Source: an uncultured Lachnospiraceae bacterium (lineage in GTDB: Bacteria > Bacillota > Clostridia > Lachnospirales > Lachnospiraceae). From it: a stretch of DNA of 18,686 nucleotides. A model generated the notes under the pieces. That model did no database searches, was not told the origin of the DNA, and saw nothing but the letters and a program-made list of their open reading frames with translations. The DNA lies in NCBI GenBank assembly GCA_905235345.1, contig CAJOLO010000042.1, positions 1 through 18,686 on the forward strand, written 5' to 3'. Positions 6,485 through 12,981 of this stretch are shown here, piece by piece (the stretch's first letter is position 1; every line of letters starts with the position of its first letter). The position numbers and the translations under genes are program-made.

Positions 6485-7234
6485 ATGAGAACGCTGGAAA
6501 CCAATGATTGGATTGTGTTGAATAATATCATATATAAGATATATACATTGGATAATTTCAATCAAATGCGACGGGAATTTCTGGAGCAGATAAAAATGCT
6601 GATTGATTTTGACAGTGCGGATTTTTATCTTGCATCAGCGGATGGCTGTGAGAAATTAACGGCACCGGTATTTTATAATTGTGAGGAGGATCTTTCTGAT
6701 CTTTATGATGGGATAGATTACAGCAGGGGAATATTATATAGTGGGAAATCCCTGATATACAGGGAAACAGATATCATATCTGACGAAACGAGGATAGAGA
6801 CTGAATATTATAAAAAGGTGTATAAGCCGAATAACTGGCATTATTCACTTCAGATGATACTGGCTCGTAATAAACAGTTTGTTGGTGTTGTTACATTCTA
6901 TCGGACAATAGGAAAAGATGATTTTCAATATGATGATATATTTTTGTTGGATATGCTTAAAGATCATCTGGCATTTCGATTGGAGCAACAGAAAAAGAAT
7001 GGAGAATTGTTGGAGGGGAAATTAACAGTATCTGCCGCAGCAGAGAAGTATGAGTTGACAAAAAGAGAGCAGACAATTCTTCGTATGCTGATGGCGGGAA
7101 AAGGTAACCCGGATATCTGTGATGAACTGTCAATTACGGAAAATACACTTAAGAAACACATTTTGAATATATATAGAAAGCTTGGTATAAAAAACAGAGT
7201 ACAGTTGTTTAAAATGATCAAAGAAAAGGAGTGA
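6485..7234 (+). CDS. LuxR-family regulator with GAF-like sensor domain
   Basis: This is a probable transcription activator of the downstream transport and oxidase genes. The 249-residue product has an N-terminal sensor-like region (about 10-170, alternating helices and strands such as VGVVTFYRTI, resembling a GAF/PAS-type ligand pocket). A LuxR-type helix-turn-helix follows from about 190 to the end: LTKREQTILRMLMAGKGNPD, the ISDELS-like helix ICDELSITENTLKKH, then IYRKLGIKNRVQL. No phosphoacceptor receiver domain is present, so ligand binding rather than phosphorylation is the likely input. The start at 6485 has AGGAGG six bases upstream, and a long structured leader precedes it. It is the first plus-strand gene, divergent from the housekeeping unit. 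Target sites are suggested by the shared 13-mer at 7250 and 12856. Which ligand it senses is unknown. Confidence 0.85.
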   Translation: MRTLETNDWIVLNNIIYKIYTLDNFNQMRREFLEQIKMLIDFDSADFYLASADGCEKLTAPVFYNCEEDLSDLYDGIDYSRGILYSGKSLIYRETDIISDETRIETEYYKKVYKPNNWHYSLQMILARNKQFVGVVTFYRTIGKDDFQYDDIFLLDMLKDHLAFRLEQQKKNGELLEGKLTVSAAAEKYELTKREQTILRMLMAGKGNPDICDELSITENTLKKHILNIYRKLGIKNRVQLFKMIKEKE

Positions 7235-7237
7235 CGT

Positions 7238-7303
7238 ACTTAAAAAGTGGTAGAAAAATGGTGAAAAATATGAATTGCATTATTTGCATAAAAGAATTAT
7301 CAT
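7238..7303 (+). promoter_or_regulatory. Regulated promoter A, before potN
   Basis: A palindrome ACTTAAAAAGT (7238-7248) is followed by GTAGAAAAATGGT (7250-7262), exactly ten bases, then AATTG (7273-7277). TTGCAT (7275-7280) and TATCAT (7298-7303) lie 17 bases apart as a weak promoter. The 13-mer, its spacing to AATTG and the ATTATCATT block recur before the second OCD gene. A poor -35 with a conserved block just upstream is what an activator-dependent promoter would look like. Confidence 0.5.
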
Positions 7304-7332
7304 TCTCTTAAATTAATTAAACGCAAACAGGC

Positions 7333-7368
7333 AAAGGAGCTATCTGAAAGGTAGTTCCTTTTTCTTTT
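7333..7368 (+). terminator. Hairpin plus T-run before potN
   Basis: AAAGGAGCTATC (7333-7344) pairs with GGTAGTTCCTTT (7350-7361), nine core base pairs including two G-U plus three A-U, around a TGAAA loop. TTCTTTT follows. It looks like an intrinsic terminator. It lies only three bases before the AAAGGAGG of potN, leaving no room for a promoter after it, so it may act as an attenuator of the transport operon or as a partial terminator of the regulator gene. Confidence 0.65.
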
Positions 7369-7388
7369 GTAAAGGAGGATGAATTACT

Positions 7389-7742
7389 ATGAAAGAGTTA
7401 GTTATGATTATCAGACCTGAAAAGTTGGAGGAAGTTAAAAAAATTCTGGATGAAATTCATTGCGGTGGAATGACATTATCGACAGTAATGGGTTGTGGAA
7501 CACAAAAGGGTTCTGTAACTGAAGAGGGTGTGAATGAAATCAAAGGGTTTAAAACAACCATTAATTTACTGCCAAAGATCAAGGTGGAAGTCGTGGTGGA
7601 AAATAAGGATGTGGATCCTGTGATAATGAAAGTTCGGGAAGTATGTGCCACCGATCACGTCGGAGATGGAAAAATATTTATCAGAAATATTGAAGAGGCT
7701 GTCAGGATACGTACAGGCGAACGGGGAACAAAGGCATTGTAA
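7389..7742 (+). CDS. PII-family signal protein (PotN-type context)
   Basis: PII proteins are trimeric sensors of ATP/ADP, and sometimes 2-oxoglutarate, that bind and control transporters, enzymes or regulators. The 117-residue product keeps the family frame: IIRPEKLEEVKKIL (7-20), the B-loop VGDGKIFI (91-98) and the C-terminal RIRTGERG (106-113), both nucleotide-contacting. The T-loop (about 37-55, TQKGSVTEEGVNEIKGF) is not canonical and has no Tyr at position 51, the uridylylation site of classical GlnB. It directly precedes potABCD-type genes, as does PotN, a described Firmicutes PII subfamily tied to polyamine-type transport. By that parallel it probably senses energy state and gates the importer; this is inference. 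The start has AAAGGAGG ten bases upstream. Confidence 0.88.
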   Translation: MKELVMIIRPEKLEEVKKILDEIHCGGMTLSTVMGCGTQKGSVTEEGVNEIKGFKTTINLLPKIKVEVVVENKDVDPVIMKVREVCATDHVGDGKIFIRNIEEAVRIRTGERGTKAL

Positions 7743-7776
7743 AGATGTGTAAGATGGAATGATTTGAGGTGATTAT

Positions 7777-8157
7777 GTGGGACATATTGTTGAAATAGAA
7801 GGAGTAAATAAAATATACGGAAACAATCATGTGGTAAAGGATCTGAATCTCACAGTGGAAGAAGGGGAGTTTCTCACACTCCTGGGTTCATCCGGTTGTG
7901 GAAAGACAACCACACTTCGAATGATTGCAGGATTTGAAGAACCCACTACAGGAAGTATCAAAGTAGAAGGTGAGAACATAGAGGAGAAAGAGCCTTTTGA
8001 GCGTAATGTTAATACGGTGTTTCAAAGTTATGCACTTTTTCCGCACAAGACCATATTTGACAACATTGCGTATGGATTGAAGATGAAAAAGGTTCCGAAA
8101 GATGAGATTAAGGAAAGAGTTACATATGATGGAACTGGTACAGTTGGAAGGATTTGA
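7777..8157 (+). CDS. PotA N-terminal fragment
   Basis: This 126-residue open frame holds the first half of the nucleotide-binding domain: Walker A at about 36-43 and the Q-loop at about 85-92. Residues after Val115 (TYDGTGTVGRI) are out of the native frame and unlike any PotA. Alone it lacks the signature motif, Walker B and the H-loop, so it cannot be an active ATPase without the second fragment. Confidence 0.7.
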   Translation: MGHIVEIEGVNKIYGNNHVVKDLNLTVEEGEFLTLLGSSGCGKTTTLRMIAGFEEPTTGSIKVEGENIEEKEPFERNVNTVFQSYALFPHKTIFDNIAYGLKMKKVPKDEIKERVTYDGTGTVGRI

Positions 8158-8881
8158 AAAACGATATCCGAGCCAGTTATCCGGTGGACAAAAACAGAGA
8201 GTAGCCATTGCGAGAGCATTGATCAACCGACCGAGGGTGCTGCTTCTTGATGAGCCTTTAGGTGCTTTGGATCTGAAACTGAGAAAACAGATGCAGATGG
8301 AATTGAAAAGGTTGCAGAAAAAACTGAACATTACATTTATATATGTAACACATGATCAGGAAGAGGCCCTGACCATGAGCGACCGAATCGCGATCATGCA
8401 TGATGGCGTGTTGGATCAGTTGGGGACGCCTACAGAAATCTATGAAGCTCCTGCAACGAAATTTGTTGCAACCTTTATTGGAGAGACTAATATTTTTGAT
8501 GGAACTGTCAGTTATGTAGAACAGGATTCCGTACAGGTAATGATCGAGAATGGGTTTATCTCCGGCAAAGGGAAAGGTTTTCGTTTCGGAGAGTATATGA
8601 CGGTATCCGTGAGACCTGAAAAGATGAAGTATTCTTTAACGCCTGTGGATGGATTTGGAATCACGGCAGTGGTAAAGGATTATGTATATGTAGGTTCCGT
8701 TATCAAATGTATTGTGTCACTTCCTAATGGAAATGAGTTAAAAATGGAACGCCTGGCGGGACAGAATCTTCCGGAAATCGGGACATATATTTATCCGTAC
8801 TGGAATCCGGAGGATGCAGTGTTGATTCACAGTAAAGAGGATTCGATCTTTGAAGCACTTAATAATATTGTGTTGGCATAG
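8126..8881 (+). CDS. PotA C-terminal fragment
   Basis: This frame encodes about 251 residues from the ATG at 8126; the open frame itself starts at an ATG at 8102. It contains ELVQLEGFEKRYP, the ABC signature LSGGQKQR, VLLLDEPLGALD, the switch histidine in VTHDQEEAL and a TOBE-type tail (SVRPEKMKYS). AAGGA about eleven bases before 8126 could allow independent initiation, which would give a split ATPase. The ordinary explanation is a frameshifted potA. Confidence 0.65.
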   Translation: MMELVQLEGFEKRYPSQLSGGQKQRVAIARALINRPRVLLLDEPLGALDLKLRKQMQMELKRLQKKLNITFIYVTHDQEEALTMSDRIAIMHDGVLDQLGTPTEIYEAPATKFVATFIGETNIFDGTVSYVEQDSVQVMIENGFISGKGKGFRFGEYMTVSVRPEKMKYSLTPVDGFGITAVVKDYVYVGSVIKCIVSLPNGNELKMERLAGQNLPEIGTYIYPYWNPEDAVLIHSKEDSIFEALNNIVLA

Positions 8882-8892
8882 GAGGGATGTGT

Positions 8893-9771
8893 ATGAGCAA
8901 AAAATATTCAAAGCATCAGTGGAAAGCCAATGTTCTTCCTGCGATTGTAACAGTCGGACCTGTGACGGTTATGTTGGTCTTATTGGTTGCAGTTCCATTG
9001 CTCTATGTAGCGGTTATGAGTTTTTGTACAACGGATAATTATTATAATGTTGTGTTCCGGTTTTCACTTGAAAATTATAAGAAACTGATGAACCCGGATT
9101 ATTTGAGAATATATGCACAGTCAATTATTATTGCTTTTATGACTACTGTCATTTGTATTCTGATCGGTTATCCGTTTTCTTATATGATAGCAAGAACAAA
9201 AAGCAGAAAAAAACAACTGTTATATATGTTGGTCATTATACCTTTTTGGACTAATTCCCTGATTCGTATCTACGGTTGGAGAACATTTTTGGGAACCAAT
9301 GGCTGGCTGAATTCTGCATTGCAGGCAATTCATCTTACAAAAGAACCGCTGAATTTTTTATACAAACAGGGGACAACGGTGCTTGGTATGGTGTATTGTC
9401 TGATACCATTTATGATTCTCCCGCTTTATACAGCAATTGAAAAACTGGATGGGAATCTTTTAGAGGCATCAGCTGATCTCGGAGCAAGACCGGTGTCTAC
9501 GTTTTTTGAAGTGATTCTTCCATTGACATCAAGCGGTATTTTCTCCGGGAGCATAATGGTGTTTATTCCCTGTCTTGGGTACTTCTTTGTTGCAAACATT
9601 CTGGGCGGCGGAAATTCTGATGTGATCGGTAATCTGATCGAAAGACAATTTAAGAGTGGAAATAATTGGCCGTTAGGAGCGGCACTATCTATCATATTAA
9701 TTATAGTAACACTGATTTTAGTCAGGATATATCAGAGACTTGGCGGAGATATGGATAGTTTGGGAGTGTGA
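8893..9771 (+). CDS. potB: PotB-type ABC transporter permease
   Basis: This is one of the two membrane subunits of a PotABCD-type importer. It has about 292 residues. Hydrophobic segments consistent with six membrane helices begin with VTVGPVTVMLVLLVAVPLLY, and the cytoplasmic coupling (EAA) loop EASADLGARPVSTFFEVILP contacts the ATPase. The frame opens at an ATG at 8887, but AGGAGG (8880-8885) is one base from it and seven bases from the in-frame ATG at 8893, so 8893 is chosen. The ribosome binding site overlaps the potA stop, so the genes are tightly coupled. Family members carry spermidine, putrescine, opines or related amines; the substrate here is not determined. Confidence 0.93.
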   Translation: MSKKYSKHQWKANVLPAIVTVGPVTVMLVLLVAVPLLYVAVMSFCTTDNYYNVVFRFSLENYKKLMNPDYLRIYAQSIIIAFMTTVICILIGYPFSYMIARTKSRKKQLLYMLVIIPFWTNSLIRIYGWRTFLGTNGWLNSALQAIHLTKEPLNFLYKQGTTVLGMVYCLIPFMILPLYTAIEKLDGNLLEASADLGARPVSTFFEVILPLTSSGIFSGSIMVFIPCLGYFFVANILGGGNSDVIGNLIERQFKSGNNWPLGAALSIILIIVTLILVRIYQRLGGDMDSLGV

Positions 9772-9774
9772 CAT

Positions 9775-10581
9775 ATGAAAAGAGAGAAGAAAGAAAAACG
9801 AAAAAGAATATTAAATGTTATCTTCTGTGCAATCGTATATATGTTTTTGTTCTTACCAATTTCGGTGATTGTTGTGAATTCATTTAATGCCACTAACAGT
9901 AAACCTTATCTGTCATGGAAGGGTTTTACCTTTGACTGGTATATAAAACTGTGGGAAAACGATGCATTACTGGAAGCTTTTGGCAATACCATGATCATTG
10001 CGATTGTCAGTACTGTTTTGGCAACGATTATCGGAACATTGGGCGCAGTCGGTATGTACCGATACAAATTTAAAGGAAAAGGGATCATAAATGGGTTGCT
10101 GTATATACCGGTTGTCATACCGGAGATTGTCCTGGGTATTTCGCTTCTGACAATTTTTTCAAATGCGAATATTCCCAGAGGAATGTTGACTTTGATCTTA
10201 TCCCATGTGACATTCTGTGTACCCTTTGTTATTTTTAATGTAAGAGCAAGGCTGAATGGATATGATAATTCTATTGAAGAGGCAAGTATGGATCTGGGTG
10301 CAAACCGAATTGTAACTTTTTTTGAGATTACGCTTCCGGTGCTTGCACCGGGAATTGCGGGAGGAGCATTGTTGGCATTTACGCTTTCAATTGATGATGT
10401 GATCATAAGTTATTTTGTGAATGGTCAGACAAAGACATATCCGTTGAAGGTTATGGAGAGTATTAAAAGCGGTGTTTCGCCGGATGTAAATGCTCTTTCA
10501 ACTATAATATTGGTTGCAACGATCCTGGTGGTCGTTGTGACGCAAAGTAACATATTAAAACCCAAAAGTAAGGAGGATTAA
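9775..10581 (+). CDS. potC: PotC-type ABC transporter permease
   Basis: This is the second permease of the importer. It has 268 residues, a strongly basic N-terminus (MKREKKEKRKR) on the inside, about six membrane helices and the EAA loop EEASMDLGANRIVTFFEITL. The segment DDVIISYFVNG after the EAA loop is typical of PotC and PotI. It begins three bases after the potB stop, with GGAG eight bases before the ATG. It is expected to pair with PotB and two PotA copies. Full length, no defects seen. Confidence 0.93.
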   Translation: MKREKKEKRKRILNVIFCAIVYMFLFLPISVIVVNSFNATNSKPYLSWKGFTFDWYIKLWENDALLEAFGNTMIIAIVSTVLATIIGTLGAVGMYRYKFKGKGIINGLLYIPVVIPEIVLGISLLTIFSNANIPRGMLTLILSHVTFCVPFVIFNVRARLNGYDNSIEEASMDLGANRIVTFFEITLPVLAPGIAGGALLAFTLSIDDVIISYFVNGQTKTYPLKVMESIKSGVSPDVNALSTIILVATILVVVVTQSNILKPKSKED

Positions 10582-10585
10582 GATC

Positions 10586-11653
10586 ATGAAAAGAAAATTA
10601 TTAAGTTTTATTATGTGTGTCGCTTTGGTAATGACAGCTTTGACAGGCTGTGGAGGTTCTGATAGTTCATCGGGCGGTAAGCAGGACAAGGGTGAACTCA
10701 ATATTTTTATCTGGACTGAATATGTACCTGATTCTGTAATCAAACAATTTGAGGAGAAGACCGGGATCAAATGCAATGTGTCTACATATTCTTCTAACGA
10801 GGATATGCTGTCAAAGGTAAAATCTGAATCAGAAGGAACGTACGATATTGTTCTTCCGAGTGACTATATGCTTCAGCTTATGATAGAGCAGGGAATGCTG
10901 GAAGAGTTAGACAAGGATGCACTGACGAATCTCTCTAATATAAATGAAGTATATTTAAATCCGTCTTATGATCCGGGAAACACATATTCCGCTCCGTATC
11001 AGGGTGGAGTTGTTGCAATTGCCGTTAATACTAAAAAGGTGGATAAGGATATTACAGGTTATGCTGATCTGTTCGATCCTTCTCTTGCAGGACAACTGGT
11101 CGTTCTGGATGACTATCGTGCCATTATCGGTATGACAGAACGTAGTCTTGGATATAGCATGAATGAGACGGATCCTGATAAGCTGGCGGAAGTAGAGGAG
11201 AAATTATTGACATTGAAAGACAATGTCTGTCTTTATGATTCAGACAGCCCGAAGAGTGCATTAATTTCAGGAGATGCATCGGTTGGTGCAATCTGGAGTG
11301 CCGAGATCGCATTGGCGATGGAGGAAGTTCCTGATATCAAGGTCGTGTATCCGAAAGAGGGAGCCTATGTGTTTATGGATAACTGGGCTGTCTTAAAAGG
11401 ATGTCAGAACTTTGAGGGAGCAATGGAATTTATTAACTTCATGTTGGAGCCGGAAACAGCACAGGCTGTATCTGAGGAATTTCCTTATCTCTGCCCTAAT
11501 CAGGCGGCAGTAGAGACCATGGGAAGCGATTACAGTGATAATGCAGCCAAGAATCCGCCGGCAGAAGTTATATCTTCCGGTGAAAATGTTAAAAATCTGG
11601 ATAACGATACACTGGAGATTTACAATGAAATGTGGACAAAATTAAAGCAGTAA
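10586..11653 (+). CDS. potD: PotD-type substrate-binding lipoprotein
   Basis: This is the extracellular binding protein that delivers the substrate to PotBC. It has 355 residues, with a signal peptide and lipobox LTGC (Cys22), a Ser/Gly-rich linker and a mature domain starting NIFIWTEYVPDSVIKQFEEK, a hallmark of the spermidine/putrescine-binding family. Other family-like segments are YDIVLPSDYML and VGAIWSAEIALAMEE, in the regions that line the ligand cleft. AAGGAGG precedes the ATG by nine bases, only four bases after potC. Family members bind spermidine, putrescine, opine-like or other cationic amines. The neighbouring oxidase genes suggest that the ligand is also the oxidised substrate. 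Confidence 0.93.
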   Translation: MKRKLLSFIMCVALVMTALTGCGGSDSSSGGKQDKGELNIFIWTEYVPDSVIKQFEEKTGIKCNVSTYSSNEDMLSKVKSESEGTYDIVLPSDYMLQLMIEQGMLEELDKDALTNLSNINEVYLNPSYDPGNTYSAPYQGGVVAIAVNTKKVDKDITGYADLFDPSLAGQLVVLDDYRAIIGMTERSLGYSMNETDPDKLAEVEEKLLTLKDNVCLYDSDSPKSALISGDASVGAIWSAEIALAMEEVPDIKVVYPKEGAYVFMDNWAVLKGCQNFEGAMEFINFMLEPETAQAVSEEFPYLCPNQAAVETMGSDYSDNAAKNPPAEVISSGENVKNLDNDTLEIYNEMWTKLKQ

Positions 11654-11671
11654 CGGGAATTGGGGGATTGT

Positions 11672-12820
11672 ATGAAAATTGATTTTTTGTATTTAAATGA
11701 AGAGGACATGATTAAAGCCGGCGTCTTAGATGCCGGCGCTTGTATAGAGACGATGAGGGAAACATTATCGCTTTTTGGAAAGAAAGATTTTCTGTTAGGT
11801 GGTCCTAAGGGCGATGAGCATGGCCTGCAGATGAATTTTCCCCAGACATCAGAGATTGAAGGATTTCCTTTGGATGATGGACCGGATCGGAGATTCATGG
11901 CGATGCCTGCATATCTGGGAGGAAGATTCCATATTGCAGGACAGAAATATTATGGCTCAAACAGTAAGAACAGTGCTTTAAAGCTTCCAAGATCTATTTT
12001 ATTGGTTACGTTGTCAGATGTGAATACCGGTGCGCCGAAGGCTATTATGTCTGCTAATCTGTTAAGTGCGATGAGGACAGGAGCGATGCCGGCTATGGCG
12101 GCTGACTATTTGGCAAACAAAGACTCCAAGGTGTTGTCTTTGATCGGACCCGGAGTCATCAATAAGTGTGCGCTGATGTGTTATATGGAAGTGCTGCCTG
12201 AACTATATAAAGTTAAGATCAGAGGGAGCTCAGGAACTTCAAAAACAGCATTGTCCATGAAAAAATTCATTGAGGAAAACTATCCCGGGATCAAAGAGAT
12301 TGAAATCTGTGACAGTCTGGAAGAAGCCTGCCGTGATGCGGATGTGATCAGTGAAGCGATGTCTGTTACAAAGGAAAATATGGAAGAGTTTCATATGGAA
12401 TGGTTTAAACCCGGAGCAACTGTTTTTTCAATGGGTAGCTTCTACTACAAGAATTTCGACGAATTTCTTGATACAAAAATGGTTGTGGATAATTATGGGA
12501 TGTACGAAAAATACCTTAGCAATTTTATTGCAAGAGGACCGGTAGATGATTTTGGAAATAAACGTGAATGGTGCATTATGGGGATTCATTTTGTACATCT
12601 GGTAAATGAGAAAAAAGCAAAACGCGAGGATGTCATTTCTATATGCGATCTTGTAAACGGTGTGTCTAAAGGAAGAACCTCAAAGGACGATATTGTTATG
12701 TGTTCGATTGGCGGAATGCCGCTTGAAGATCTGTCATGGGGATATGATTGCTACCGGAATGCGTTAAAACTGGGAATTGGTCAGAGGTTAAATCTCTGGG
12801 ATGAACCATATATGTTCTAA
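11672..12820 (+). CDS. OCD/mu-crystallin family protein, paralogue 1
   Basis: A member of the ornithine cyclodeaminase/mu-crystallin fold: NAD(P)-dependent enzymes acting on amino acids, imines or N-substituted amino acids. It has 382 residues from the ATG at 11672 (GGGGG five to six bases upstream; a TTG at 11660 is the open-frame start and is disfavoured). Visible are DRRFMAMPAY (72-81), K92 in the conserved QKYYGSN, the SANLLSAMRTGA stretch (127-138) and the dinucleotide-binding GPGVIN (159-164). It closes the pot transcription unit, 18 bases after potD. From memory, similar proteins are auto-named tyramine oxidase subunit B; I could not verify that, and the reaction is unknown. Compared with paralogue 2 it differs around GPGVINK/GPGVMGR and downstream, so the two are unlikely to be redundant. 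Confidence 0.85.
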   Translation: MKIDFLYLNEEDMIKAGVLDAGACIETMRETLSLFGKKDFLLGGPKGDEHGLQMNFPQTSEIEGFPLDDGPDRRFMAMPAYLGGRFHIAGQKYYGSNSKNSALKLPRSILLVTLSDVNTGAPKAIMSANLLSAMRTGAMPAMAADYLANKDSKVLSLIGPGVINKCALMCYMEVLPELYKVKIRGSSGTSKTALSMKKFIEENYPGIKEIEICDSLEEACRDADVISEAMSVTKENMEEFHMEWFKPGATVFSMGSFYYKNFDEFLDTKMVVDNYGMYEKYLSNFIARGPVDDFGNKREWCIMGIHFVHLVNEKKAKREDVISICDLVNGVSKGRTSKDDIVMCSIGGMPLEDLSWGYDCYRNALKLGIGQRLNLWDEPYMF

Positions 12821-12821
12821 A

Positions 12822-12915
12822 ATACTTAAAAGTAAGTATGCGTGAGCGTAAATAAGTAGAAAAATGGTATCTCTAAGTAATTGAAGAATGAAAGAAAAAG
12901 TCGTACATTATCATT
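12822..12915 (+). promoter_or_regulatory. Regulated promoter B, before OCD paralogue 2
   Basis: ATACTTA (12822-12828) and TAAGTAT (12833-12839) form a 7-bp inverted repeat with an AAAG loop, and TAAGTA recurs at 12853. GTAGAAAAATGGT (12856-12868) is identical to the block in promoter A and is again followed after exactly ten bases by AATTG (12879-12883). ATTATCATT (12907-12915) also recurs. TTGAAG (12881-12886) and TACATT (12904-12909) are 17 bases apart. The conserved layout points to one regulator for both transcription units. Confidence 0.5.
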
Positions 12916-12924
12916 ATAGGTAAG

Positions 12925-12956
12925 CAAAGGGGCTGCTTTTTGAAGCAGTCCCTTTG
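12925..12956 (+). other. Strong leader hairpin before OCD paralogue 2
   Basis: CAAAGGGGCTGCTT (12925-12938) pairs with AAGCAGTCCCTTTG (12943-12956), 14 bp with one G-U around a TTTG loop. No T-run follows, so it is not a plain terminator. It ends about eight bases before the AAAGGAAGG ribosome binding site and starts with the same GCAAAGG as the hairpin before potN, so it may stabilise the message or control translation. Confidence 0.65.
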
Positions 12957-12981
12957 TGATTGAGAAAGGAAGGTATGTGTT

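Larger units (their letters stand above)
7777..8881 (+). pseudogene. potA: potA-type ABC ATPase, frameshifted
   Basis: This is the ATP-hydrolysing subunit of a spermidine/putrescine-type importer, encoded here in two frames. The GTG start at 7777 (GAGGTG five bases upstream) opens a frame with Walker A GSSGCGKT and the Q-loop QSYALFPH, which ends at a TGA at 8155-8157. The rest, with signature LSGGQ, Walker B VLLLDEP, H-loop THDQEE and a C-terminal TOBE-like domain, continues in the next frame to 8881. The break is pinned between GTT (8119-8121) and ATG (8126): four bases separate them where, from memory of the family, two codons are expected. That suggests a two-base loss. Both halves are otherwise well conserved, so the lesion is recent, a sequencing error, or the halves work as separate peptides. 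No slippery heptamer is visible. Confidence 0.85.

Noticed and set aside
8119..8131. Programmed ribosomal frameshifting in potA
   Set aside because: No slippery heptamer or convincing downstream pseudoknot is visible, and potA genes are not known to use it.
7888..8331. 147-codon minus-strand open frame across the potA frameshift
   Set aside because: It is antisense to conserved ABC motifs that continue on the plus strand. It does not explain the frameshift.
9906..10406. 166-codon minus-strand open frame opposite potC
   Set aside because: It is antisense to a conserved permease, and its hydrophobic composition mirrors the permease codons.
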